Of a stretch of 64,000 nt of DNA, positions 8,489 to 16,283 are shown in pieces. This DNA comes from Arthrobacter sp. (GTDB lineage Bacteria; Actinomycetota; Actinomycetes; Actinomycetales; Micrococcaceae), in assembly GCA_023264815.1 (NCBI GenBank), contig JAHFUZ010000006.1, positions 62,001 through 126,000 on the forward strand, written 5' to 3'. The position numbers and the translations under genes are program-made. The notes beneath the pieces are model-generated. The model made no database searches. It was not told the DNA's origin and saw only the letters and a program-made list of their open reading frames with translations. The first letter of the stretch is position 1. Each line of letters begins with the position of its first letter.

Positions 8489-8847
8489 CGGGCAGACACC
8501 TCCGCGACCATCCGGAACGGGGCTCGGGAACAGTCCTTGCCGCCGGCCTGGCGTTGGTGGTCATCACGGCAATGGCCATGATGCTCCTCCTGGCGCAGTC
8601 AGCGGTGATGGCCAGCCGGGCGGCCGCTGCGGCTGACCTTGCCGCGCTTGCTGGCGCTGATGCCCTGCGCGGACTGACCTCGGGAGCCCCATGCGACGTG
8701 GCCGCGGAAGTGGCCGCCCGGCACGATGCCGTCCTCACCGGCTGCACCGAAGGGTCCGGGCAAACCGTTGAAGTCAGAACCGAGCTCACATCCCGGACCA
8801 TGCTCGGCCCGGCCAGCGGTCACGCGAGGGCTGGTCCGCCGCCCTGA
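8485..8847 (+). CDS. Rv3654c-type TadE-like protein
   Basis: A 120-residue protein beginning MTGRHLRDHPERGSGTVLAA, with one membrane segment (VLAAGLALVVITAMAMMLLL) and a short exported domain containing two cysteines (APCDVAAEV and LTGCTEG) that could form a disulfide. It resembles the actinobacterial helicase/secretion-neighbourhood TadE-like family named for always lying beside this helicase. Unlike the preceding gene it lacks Glu at +5 after the RG site, so it may not be a classical peptidase substrate. The ATG overlaps tadE by 4 bases. Its last 28 bases overlap the end of the convergent helicase gene. Confidence 0.72.
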   Translation: MTGRHLRDHPERGSGTVLAAGLALVVITAMAMMLLLAQSAVMASRAAAAADLAALAGADALRGLTSGAPCDVAAEVAARHDAVLTGCTEGSGQTVEVRTELTSRTMLGPASGHARAGPPP

Positions 8848-11252
8848 GCCGCAGCCGGGGTGAGGGCGCGCTCAACAGCCCGGAACAGTTCCGCATCCCG
8901 CGGAGGTGCCTCGGTGGCGTCCTTCAGGAGGACATCAATGAGCGTGACGGCAGCCGCCTTGTCCAGGGGATTGTTCTTGTTCCCGCATTTAGGGGACTGG
9001 ACGCAGGACGGGCAGCCGGACTCACACTCACAGGCCTCAATGGCATCCCGCGTGGCCGAGAGCCAGACCTTGGCCTTGTCGAAGCCGCGCTCGGCAAAAC
9101 CCGCGCCGCCGGGATGCCCGTCGTACACAAAGATGGTGGGCACCCCGGTGTCCGCGTGGATGGCCGTGGACACGCCTCCGATGTCCCAGCGGTCACTGGA
9201 AGCCACCAGGGGCAGCAGGCCGATCGCTGCGTGTTCTGCGGCGTGGAGGGCGCCGGGGAACTGGGCCTCAATCAGCCCGGCCCCGGCGAGCGACCGGTTC
9301 TCCACCACGAACCAGACGGCTTTGGTGAACAGGTCCCTGGCGCCCAGTTCCAAGGGTTCCTCACCCAGGATTTCGTTCGAGATCAGGGCCTTGCGCTGGA
9401 AGGAGACCACCTGGGTAGTCACTTTGACGTCGCCAAAGTGCACTGAAACGTCGCCCCACCGGGCGGTCCGCTGGGTTTCGAGGACCTCGATCTGTGTGAC
9501 GTCCCGGGCGGTGGTGTAGTAGTCGGGGTTGGCCCGGCGGACCACAACGCAGTGGTCGTCCTCATTCAGGTCCTCCACCACATAGCTGTCGCCCTGGTGG
9601 ACGTACACTGCGCCCGTATGGGCCTGGTAGTGGGTCTGCGGCGAGTCCATGGTCCCCAGCAGGGACCCGGTGTCGGCATCCACGATGCTGACCGGCCCGC
9701 CGCCGTCGGCCCTGAGGTTCACCATGGCGGCGGCGCTCTGGGAGTGGGTCCAGAACCAGCCCGCCGGCCTGCGGCGCAGGTACCCCTGGGCCACCAACTG
9801 ACCCAGCAGCTTCCCGGACGTGGGGCCGAAGAGGTCCAACTCGGCCACGCCAAGCGGGAGCTCCGCGGCCGCGGCACACAGGTGCGGCCCCAGGACGTAC
9901 GGATTGGAAGGATCAAAAACGGTCGCTTCGACCGACACGTCGAAGATCGCCTCGGGATGGTTCACCAGGTACGTGTCCAGCGGATCATCGCTGGCCACGA
10001 ACGCGGCAATCGCGTCCTGGCCGGCACGCCCTGCACGGCCGATCTGCTGGAACAGGGACGCCCGGGTCCCGGGCCAGCCGGCCACCAGCACGGCATCAAG
10101 GCCAGAGATGTCGATCCCCAACTCCAGGGCGGACGTGCTGGAGACGCCCAGGAGCGCGCCTGAGCGCAGGGCCCTCTCCAAGGCGCGCCGTTCCTCCGGC
10201 AGGTAGCCGGAACGGTACGCGGCCACCCGCTGCGGAAGGCTGGGGTCCACCTCATCCAGGAGCCGCTTGGTGATTGATGAGATGGTCTCCGCGCCGCGCC
10301 GGGACTTGATGAAGGCGATGGTCCGGATCCTGGACGAGACGAGGTTTGCCAGCAGGTCTGCCGTCTCGGCCACGGCGGTGCGGCGCTCCTTGGCCCCGTT
10401 CTCCCCCTTCAGCTCCGTCAAGGCGGGTTCCCAGAAGGCCACGGTGGTGGAACCGTGGGGCGAGCAGTCCTCGGCGACTGCCCGGACCGGGGCGCCGATC
10501 AGCCTCCCGAAAGAGGTGCCGGGCTCGGAGGCCGTGGCTGAGGCCGCGATGAACACCGGGCCAGGGCGGGACGTTCCGGCACCGTAGTAGGCGCAGATCC
10601 GGCGCAGCCGGCGCATCAGGTTGGCCACATGCGAGCCGAAGACCCCGCGGTAACTGTGGGCTTCATCCACAATCACATACCGCAGGCGGCGGAAGAATCC
10701 GGCCCACCAGACGTGATTCGGGAGGATGCCGAAGTGCAGCATGTCCGGGTTTGCGAGGATGAAGTTGGCGTGGTCCCGGATCCACCGGCGGGACGCGGGG
10801 TCCGTGTCGCCGTCGTACGTCTCAGCCCGCACGGTGGGCAGCTTCAGCGAGCGGATGGCGGTGAGCTGGTCGGCGGCCAGCGCTTTGGTGGGGGAGAGGT
10901 ACAAGGTGACGGCGCCGTCGTCGTGGATTTTTCCGGGCTCGGAGAGGACCCGCAGCTCGGAACGGTGGATGGCGTCCAGTGCCGGCAACTGGTAGGCGAG
11001 GGATTTTCCGGAGGCTGTGCCGGTGGCGATGACGACGTGCTCGCCGCCGTGGGCGAGGTCGGCGGCCTGGATCTGGTGCCGGTAGGGCTCGTGGATGCCC
11101 AGGGACGCATAGGCGGCCACCAGGTCGGGGTGCGCCCATTCAGGCCACGGCGCGTGGACAGCCTGGCGGGCGGGGATGGTGTGGACATGACGGAGCTGCT
11201 CCGGATCCGGGCCGCGGCCCAGTAACGGGATCAGGGAGTCATGGGGGTTCAC
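8820..11252 (-). CDS. DEAD/DEAH-box helicase with DUF1998 C-terminus
   Basis: The 810-residue protein is a superfamily-2 helicase of the Hrq1/MrfA-like type. Motifs: ATGTASGKSLAYQLPALDAI (Walker A), TLYLSPTKALAADQLTAI, YVIVDEAHSYRGVFGSH (DEAH box), and the C-terminal core QQIGRAGRAGQDAIA (motif VI). The last 100 residues form a DUF1998 zinc-binding module with four cysteines in CECESGCPSCVQSPKCG. Related proteins act in repair of interstrand crosslinks and bulky lesions. Genomically it is regularly placed facing tad genes in actinobacteria, as here, which appears to be conserved synteny rather than a known functional link. ATG at 11252. Confidence 0.88.
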   Translation of the reverse strand: MNPHDSLIPLLGRGPDPEQLRHVHTIPARQAVHAPWPEWAHPDLVAAYASLGIHEPYRHQIQAADLAHGGEHVVIATGTASGKSLAYQLPALDAIHRSELRVLSEPGKIHDDGAVTLYLSPTKALAADQLTAIRSLKLPTVRAETYDGDTDPASRRWIRDHANFILANPDMLHFGILPNHVWWAGFFRRLRYVIVDEAHSYRGVFGSHVANLMRRLRRICAYYGAGTSRPGPVFIAASATASEPGTSFGRLIGAPVRAVAEDCSPHGSTTVAFWEPALTELKGENGAKERRTAVAETADLLANLVSSRIRTIAFIKSRRGAETISSITKRLLDEVDPSLPQRVAAYRSGYLPEERRALERALRSGALLGVSSTSALELGIDISGLDAVLVAGWPGTRASLFQQIGRAGRAGQDAIAAFVASDDPLDTYLVNHPEAIFDVSVEATVFDPSNPYVLGPHLCAAAAELPLGVAELDLFGPTSGKLLGQLVAQGYLRRRPAGWFWTHSQSAAAMVNLRADGGGPVSIVDADTGSLLGTMDSPQTHYQAHTGAVYVHQGDSYVVEDLNEDDHCVVVRRANPDYYTTARDVTQIEVLETQRTARWGDVSVHFGDVKVTTQVVSFQRKALISNEILGEEPLELGARDLFTKAVWFVVENRSLAGAGLIEAQFPGALHAAEHAAIGLLPLVASSDRWDIGGVSTAIHADTGVPTIFVYDGHPGGAGFAERGFDKAKVWLSATRDAIEACECESGCPSCVQSPKCGNKNNPLDKAAAVTLIDVLLKDATEAPPRDAELFRAVERALTPAAAQGGGPALA

Positions 11253-11279
11253 CCCAACATTCTTTCACCCGAGGAAAAA

Positions 11280-11972
11280 TCAGCCCACGGACAGGTCCGC
11301 ACCCTCCTCAGAGAGGGAGAGCATCAGCACCCGGCACACAGCGGTCCAGCCCAGGTGGGAATACAGTTTCTGGCCGTCGATGGAGGCCAGCAGCAGGCCG
11401 TTCTCCACATCGGGCCCGATCGCCTGGGCCGCGAGGGCCTTCATGATGAAGCTCCCCAGGCCACGGCGCTGGAATCCCGGCTGCACAATAATCTTGTCGA
11501 ATACCGCTGTCCCGCCCGCCACAAAAACCCTGCCGCTTGCGGCAACGTCGTCCCCGGAGCGGACCACGGCATGGTGGACGCCGTCGAGCTCGGACGTGGT
11601 CAGGGTCAGGTCGTCATCCGAGAGCCAGGGATCCTCAGTGTCCTGGGTTTCCATGTCAACGATCATCATGGCCTGTGAAGCGGACGTGACGTTCAGTCCG
11701 TGCTTTTCCGCCAGTTGCTTATAGCGCAGCACATCGTTGGTCAGGACGGTCAGGATCCGCGTCGGGGCCTCGGCGGACTTGGCAGCCAGCGCCGCGAATT
11801 CATCGTCGGAGGGGTCGTAGGAGAAGTATTCCCAGTCCCCGGTGGTGTCGGCCCGCAGCACAGCGGGAAAGCGGCCCTCCGTTGAGGTCTGGTATCCGCG
11901 GCAGCCGGCCCAGCCGGTCACCCAGACTTCAAGAAGGTGTGTGATGTCTTCAACCATGGCGTCCGGACTCAT
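11280..11972 (-). CDS. GNAT-family N-acetyltransferase
   Basis: The C-terminal half has the acetyl-CoA-binding signature VQPGFQRRGLGSFIMKAL (Q/R-x-x-G-x-G/A motif), preceded by DKII and followed by NGLLLASIDGQKLYSHLGW, a typical GNAT ending. The N-terminal half (VEDITHLLEVWVTGWAGCRG, YFSYDPSDDEFAALAAKSAE) is a second, less recognisable domain. The open frame continues upstream to a TTG at 12161, but that start would leave only 19 bases to the divergent trhO start and adds Pro/Ala-rich sequence without family character, so I prefer the ATG at 11972. No strong Shine-Dalgarno precedes either. Substrate unknown. Confidence 0.7.
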   Translation of the reverse strand: MSPDAMVEDITHLLEVWVTGWAGCRGYQTSTEGRFPAVLRADTTGDWEYFSYDPSDDEFAALAAKSAEAPTRILTVLTNDVLRYKQLAEKHGLNVTSASQAMMIVDMETQDTEDPWLSDDDLTLTTSELDGVHHAVVRSGDDVAASGRVFVAGGTAVFDKIIVQPGFQRRGLGSFIMKALAAQAIGPDVENGLLLASIDGQKLYSHLGWTAVCRVLMLSLSEEGADLSVG

Positions 11973-12167
11973 GTGATGAGGGTATTCCAGCCCCGTCACA
12001 AGCAACAGGGGTTCCGGACGGGGAACTGACTTGCTTATGTAATCGTGACCCGGCCAGACTGCCGGAATGCCCGCTGACGGCGAAAGTCCCTGCGCCCCCG
12101 CGGCCGCCCTGGCGGTGGGGTCCGGCAGACCGTAGGGCGCCGGCAGCCCCGGCACGGGCAAAGCCAG

Positions 12168-12181
12168 TACCCTTAAATACG
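12168..12181 (+). promoter_or_regulatory. candidate -10 element for a leaderless trhO transcript
   Basis: TACCCT at 12168-12173 lies seven bases before the GTG at 12181, the spacing expected if transcription begins at or next to the start codon. No Shine-Dalgarno precedes the GTG, which fits leaderless translation, common in actinobacteria. Confidence 0.4.
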
Positions 12182-13074
12182 TGGCTTTGAACCGAATTGT
12201 GCTCTTTTACGGCTTTACCCCCATCGCTGATCCGGACGCGGTGCGGCTCTGGCAGCGTGCCCTGTGCGAGAAGCTGGGGCTGACCGGACGCATCCTGATC
12301 TCCAAGGACGGCATCAACGCCACGGTGGGCGGCGAGATCGGCGCGGTCAAGCAGTACGTCAAGACCACCCGCGAATACAAGGGTTTCCACGGCATTGACG
12401 TGAAATGGTCCGACGGCGGCGCGGAGGACTTCCCGCGGCTGAGCGTTAAGGTCCGGGATGAGATTGTCTCCTTTGGCGCCCCCGGTGAGCTAAAGGTTGA
12501 CGCGAACGGTGTGGTGGGCGGCGGCACGCACTTGAAGCCCGAGGAACTGCACGAACTGGTGGACGCCAGGAAGGCAGCCGGCGAGGACGTGGTCTTCTTC
12601 GACGGCCGCAACGCCTTCGAAGCCCAGATCGGCAGGTTCAAGGACGCGATCGTCCCCGATGTGTCCACCACGCACGACTTCATCAAGGAACTCGATTCCG
12701 GCAAGTACGACGCCCTCAAGGACAAGCCCGTGGTCACCTACTGCACCGGCGGCATCCGCTGCGAGGTCCTGTCCAGCCTGATGGTGAACCGCGGCTTCAA
12801 ACAGGTCTATCAGCTCGACGGTGGCATTGTCCGCTACGGCGAAACGTTCAAGGACCAGGGCCTGTGGGAGGGCTCGCTCTACGTCTTCGACAAGCGCATG
12901 CACCTCGAGTTCAGCGAAGATGCCAAGACCATCGGCAAGTGCACGCGCTGCGCCGCGCCCACCAGCAAGTTCGAGAACTGCTCCAACCTCAGCTGCCGCA
13001 CCCTCACGCTGTACTGCGCCGAGTGCGCCGCCAGCCCGGAAACCCTGCGCTGCCCCGAGGGCTGTGCGGCCTAA
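12181..13074 (+). CDS. trhO: tRNA uridine(34) hydroxylase TrhO (rhodanese-related, YceA family)
   Basis: The 297-residue protein has the UPF0176/TrhO order: an N-terminal ferredoxin-like domain ([20 protein letters not shown]), a central rhodanese domain with the active loop [18 protein letters not shown] (catalytic Cys in CTGGIRC), and a C-terminal cysteine-rich module ([27 protein letters not shown]) likely to bind zinc. The family hydroxylates wobble uridine to 5-hydroxyuridine in tRNA, using molecular oxygen. The GTG start seems to be leaderless. It stands alone between a divergent acetyltransferase and a convergent lipoprotein gene. Confidence 0.88.
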   Translation: MALNRIVLFYGFTPIADPDAVRLWQRALCEKLGLTGRILISKDGINATVGGEIGAVKQYVKTTREYKGFHGIDVKWSDGGAEDFPRLSVKVRDEIVSFGAPGELKVDANGVVGGGTHLKPEELHELVDARKAAGEDVVFFDGRNAFEAQIGRFKDAIVPDVSTTHDFIKELDSGKYDALKDKPVVTYCTGGIRCEVLSSLMVNRGFKQVYQLDGGIVRYGETFKDQGLWEGSLYVFDKRMHLEFSEDAKTIGKCTRCAAPTSKFENCSNLSCRTLTLYCAECAASPETLRCPEGCAA

Positions 13075-13082
13075 GGGACGGC

Positions 13083-13688
13083 TCAAAGCCACATCAGCCG
13101 GTACGCGTAGTTGGCTGCGGCGTCCGCTTGCACCCGGAAGGTCAGCGCCGTTTCCCTGGACAGGTGAAGCACGGTCTGCCGCCTCGAACCACACAGCAGC
13201 AGGAGGTCTTCCATGATGTTTTCCTCATTGCTGACCATGAACGTGACTTTCTCCTGGCTCCGGCACGCCAGCGCCAGGACGTAGGTGCCAGCACGCAGGC
13301 CGGGAGCGGTTTCGGTCCTGACCTCGTGCGGCCGCAGCAGGCCGTAGCCCCGGTGTGCCACCTGGAGTCCGGTGCCGAGCTGCAGCCCGTCCAGCCAGGC
13401 CCCCATGTCCTCCTCGCTGAGGGGATCGTTGGGCCAGGGGTCGACGGCGTCCGGCACCCGGCTGGCAGGCCCTGGCGGGACGTCCTGGAGCGCAGGCCGC
13501 CACCCGTCGTCGTAGGTGTATTCACACCCGGAGAGCGCAACGCCGGCAACCAGCACCGCGGTTAAGAGCCCGACGGCGGCCCGCCGGCAGGCGGTCCGGT
13601 GTGGGGAGCGCAGGGTAACCCCGCCCGGAGGGCAGTAGCCCGGGAGTACCGCCTGGCGGCGCGGCGGCGCCCCCGTCCGTGCGGTCAT
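13083..13688 (-). CDS. predicted lipoprotein, paralogue of the gene upstream
   Basis: A 201-residue protein with a long basic N-terminus and a lipobox, LLTAVLVAGVALSGC, so the mature protein would be anchored outside the membrane from Cys at about residue 54. The C-terminal half (GLRAGTYVLALACRSQEKVT ... LLLLCGSR ... ANYAYRLMWL) aligns by pattern with the lipoprotein at 13773-14210, including the cysteine pair and the terminal YAY motif. I do not recognise a named family. The upstream start may be too early, because the lipobox is unusually far in; an in-frame start nearer the hydrophobic core is possible. A CCCCTA/TAGGGG inverted repeat lies about 47 bases upstream. Confidence 0.65.
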   Translation of the reverse strand: MTARTGAPPRRQAVLPGYCPPGGVTLRSPHRTACRRAAVGLLTAVLVAGVALSGCEYTYDDGWRPALQDVPPGPASRVPDAVDPWPNDPLSEEDMGAWLDGLQLGTGLQVAHRGYGLLRPHEVRTETAPGLRAGTYVLALACRSQEKVTFMVSNEENIMEDLLLLCGSRRQTVLHLSRETALTFRVQADAAANYAYRLMWL

Positions 13689-13734
13689 GGGCCGACTCTA
13701 ACTCCGTCCGGCCCGGCAGGCCCGGGCTGCCCGC

Positions 13735-13753
13735 CCCCTACCCAAAGTAGGGG
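13735..13753 (-). promoter_or_regulatory. inverted repeat CCCCTA-n7-TAGGGG upstream of lipoprotein gene
   Basis: CCCCTACCCAAAGTAGGGG is a perfect 6-bp inverted repeat with a 7-base spacer, located 47-65 bases upstream of the start of the lipoprotein gene ending at 13688. The same hexamers occur in the iniB upstream region (50920-50979). It may be an operator or, less likely, a short terminator for the gene upstream. Confidence 0.4.
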
Positions 13754-13772
13754 AATCCGTGCCGTCCTCCGG

Positions 13773-14210
13773 TTATCCGGCTGGCGTGAGCTGGTACGCG
13801 TAGAGGGTGGGCGCGTCCACGCTGGAGGCGCTGAGCTCAAGCGGCCCGCTGTCAGCCAGCGTGATCTTCGTGGTCTCGGGCGTGCCGTAGCAGGCCGCCC
13901 CAAGGTCCACCAGCTGCTTTCCGCCGGACCGCACGGCCAGAAACGCCTTGCCGCCGCCGTCGCAGACCAGCGTCAGCGTATACCGGCCTGCCGGGACATT
14001 CTCGGTGTGGTCCACCGGACGGGCGTTGAGGATCCTGCCGGAGTCCTCCGCCACGATGCCGCTGGCCGAAGGCATGGCCGTGGCTTTCCAGGCCGGCACG
14101 TCAGCGTTCTCCACCGACAGCTGTTGCGCGCAGCCGGAAACGCCCAGGAGGGCGGCAAATGCGGCCGCGGCGGTCAGCGCGCGCGGCATGGACGGGGGAA
14201 GGAAAACCAT
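13773..14210 (-). CDS. predicted small lipoprotein
   Basis: A 145-residue protein with a signal peptide and lipobox (LTAAAAFAALLGVSGC, Cys at about residue 27). The mature part contains VPAGRYTLTLVCDGGGKAFL, a second cysteine in LVDLGAACYGTPE and the ending TLYAYQLTPAG. This order of AG-x-Y-x-L-x-L-x-C, then C, then YAY also appears in the lipoprotein immediately downstream on the same strand, so the two look like diverged tandem copies. The cysteines could form a disulfide. No family name is recognised; function unknown. A 17-bp palindrome sits 52 bases upstream. Confidence 0.68.
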   Translation of the reverse strand: MVFLPPSMPRALTAAAAFAALLGVSGCAQQLSVENADVPAWKATAMPSASGIVAEDSGRILNARPVDHTENVPAGRYTLTLVCDGGGKAFLAVRSGGKQLVDLGAACYGTPETTKITLADSGPLELSASSVDAPTLYAYQLTPAG

Positions 14211-14261
14211 GCTTCAAACTTACCCGGGGCCCCTGATTTTCCCCGCTTCGGACCTCCTGAC

Positions 14262-14278
14262 CTTGACGTTACGTCAAG
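14262..14278 (-). promoter_or_regulatory. perfect palindrome CTTGACGTTACGTCAAG
   Basis: An 8-1-8 perfect inverted repeat lies in the 230-base divergent region between a lipoprotein gene (start 14210) and the methyltransferase gene (start 14441). Each arm contains TTGACG, a good -35 hexamer. The form resembles operators of MerR-family regulators, but no such regulator is in the window; which of the two genes it controls is not known. The remaining divergent region shows nothing else convincing. Confidence 0.5.
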
Positions 14279-14440
14279 ATTTATCGTTGAGGCATCGCTC
14301 GCAGCAGTTCGGTGAGGACTGGATTGCCGGGATCCCGGCACGCCCTGAAGATCTACGCGGCGGCGAACCTGTAGCTGTGGGCCCCTGGTCAGTGCCTGCC
14401 CCGGCCCCGGGCCCGGGTGCTGCGCCAATAGACTTGGGCG

Positions 14441-16123
14441 GTGACTGATTCGACGCTCTTCCTTACCGGCAACACCGCCGACGCCCCGCGCAGCGACCTC
14501 CCCGGGCTGCTGGGCGCGCTCGCCGCGGACCTGCGCGCCGTCGACTACACGCTCGACGGCGTGGCCGGGCTCCTCGGTGAGTCGGCCTACAGCGCACTCG
14601 GCCGGGACCAGATTATTCCGGCGCTCCTGGCCACCGAAAGCGCTGCCCGCGGTGAGGGTACGGCGGCGGCGCTCGCCGCCGTCGTGCGTCTCTGGCTCCT
14701 GGCGGAACCCCAGACGCAGGCAACCCTCGACGCCGCCCTGCCGGGGATCCGTGCGGGGGGACTGGTGGAGCTGGGGCTGCTGGAGCCCGTGCCCGGCGCT
14801 GACCCATCGGGAGCCGGGCTTTTTCAGGCGAAGGCGGATCTGCGGCCCTACGGGTGGGAAGGTGCCGGCGGCGAGGACACCGTCAGCAGCGGCGGCGCCG
14901 AACTCTGGGTGGCCAGCGACCTCGCTGCCCACCAGCAGGCCGGGGTGCTGCGGCACGACCATGTGCTGGGCATCGGGCAGGCGTCCACCACGCTGGTGCA
15001 GACTACCATCCGGCGGCACGTGGCCAGGGCGCTGGACCTGGGGACAGGCTGCGGAATCCAGTCGTTCCACCTGCTGCACCACGCCGAACACGTCACGGCC
15101 ACCGATATCTCGGAACGTGCCCTGGCCTTCACCCGGTTTAACCTGCTCCTGAACGCTGAAGCGCTGCACCTGGACCCGGGGAACCTTGAGCAGCGGGTGA
15201 GCCTGCGGCTGGGCTCGCTCCTGGAACCTGTGGCCGCCGAGGAATTCGACCTGGTGGTGTCCAACCCGCCGTTTGTGATCACGCCGCGCACCCTCGGTGA
15301 GGAGGCCTCCGGCCAGTTCACCTACCGCGACGGCGGCCTGCCCGGGGACGAGATCGTCTCCTCGCTGGTCCGTGACCTGCCGTCGGTCCTGGCTCCCGGC
15401 GGAACAGCCCAGCTGCTGGGCAACTGGGAGATTCCCGCGGGCACGGAATGGCACCACCGGCCACAGAGCTGGGCCAGCCCGGACGCGGACGCCTGGTTCA
15501 TCCAGCGCGAGCAGGTCAGCCCGGAGCAGTACGCCGAAACGTGGCTGCAGGACGCCTCCGAGTCCCGCGACCGGCAGCACTACCGGGACGCCTACGCCGC
15601 CTACCTGGCGGACTTCGCTTCCCGGAACGTGGCGGGGATCGGCTTTGGCATGATCTGGCTGCGGAAGCCTGCCGACGGCGCGGCCGGAACCGGCGCCGCG
15701 CGCATCAGCCGATTCGAGGAAATCACGTACCCCATTGAACAGCCCGTGGGCCCTCACCTGGGGGCCGCCGTCGAACGTTCCGACTGGCTGGCCGCTCACA
15801 GTCTGGAGGATGCGCACCTGCTCGTGGCGGACGACGTCACGGAGGAACGCCACCAGCGGCCTGGCGCCGAGCATCCGGGCGTGATCCTGCTCCGGCAGGG
15901 CGCCGGGCTGCGGCGGACCAACCTGCTCAGCACCGAACTGGCCGGTTTTGTCTCCGCATGCGACGGCGACCTGTCCGTGGGGCAGATTATCGGCGCTCTG
16001 GCCGCACTGCTCGGCGGGAGCCTCGCCGGTGAGGACGGGTTCGACGGCGACGCGTTCCGGGCCGCACTGCTCACCGAAGTGGGCAATCTGGTCCGCGACG
16101 GGTTCCTGCTGCCGGCCTCCTGA
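14441..16123 (+). CDS. class I SAM-dependent methyltransferase (HemK/RsmC-like core)
   Basis: A 560-residue protein. The N-terminal 150 residues are a helical domain (LGALAADLRAVDYTLDGVAG, FRAAL-like repeats) with no obvious motif. The middle carries the SAM-binding motif I ALDLGTGCGIQSFHLLHHAE, then LVVSNPPFVITPRTL, whose NPPF tetrad is typical of methyltransferases that modify planar nitrogen (glutamine or adenine/guanine N). A C-terminal region of about 160 residues resembles a winged-helix fold. The substrate is not evident; NPPF enzymes of this size in actinobacteria are annotated only as methyltransferases. GTG start at 14441; ends 160 bases before topA. Confidence 0.78.
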   Translation: MTDSTLFLTGNTADAPRSDLPGLLGALAADLRAVDYTLDGVAGLLGESAYSALGRDQIIPALLATESAARGEGTAAALAAVVRLWLLAEPQTQATLDAALPGIRAGGLVELGLLEPVPGADPSGAGLFQAKADLRPYGWEGAGGEDTVSSGGAELWVASDLAAHQQAGVLRHDHVLGIGQASTTLVQTTIRRHVARALDLGTGCGIQSFHLLHHAEHVTATDISERALAFTRFNLLLNAEALHLDPGNLEQRVSLRLGSLLEPVAAEEFDLVVSNPPFVITPRTLGEEASGQFTYRDGGLPGDEIVSSLVRDLPSVLAPGGTAQLLGNWEIPAGTEWHHRPQSWASPDADAWFIQREQVSPEQYAETWLQDASESRDRQHYRDAYAAYLADFASRNVAGIGFGMIWLRKPADGAAGTGAARISRFEEITYPIEQPVGPHLGAAVERSDWLAAHSLEDAHLLVADDVTEERHQRPGAEHPGVILLRQGAGLRRTNLLSTELAGFVSACDGDLSVGQIIGALAALLGGSLAGEDGFDGDAFRAALLTEVGNLVRDGFLLPAS

Positions 16124-16283
16124 CCAGGCCGCCGGGCCGTTATGGAAAACCCGGATTTCGGGGCCGGAAACCGCACTGCGGGCCCTGACCTTTTCCACAT
16201 GGTTGCGCATCCTCGACCAAAATATGGTGAACTAGGCGAACATGGGCTCATCTGCCCGAGCAACCTTTTTCTGTAGGAGCACC

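Noticed and set aside
11973-12161. N-terminal extension of the GNAT gene to a TTG at 12161
   Set aside because: It would leave 19 bases to the divergent trhO gene and codes for Pro/Ala-rich sequence without family resemblance.
14174-16210. 678-residue open frame on the minus strand opposite the methyltransferase gene
   Set aside because: Its product has no domain character, and the plus-strand frame has clear SAM and NPPF motifs. Long antisense frames are expected at this GC content.
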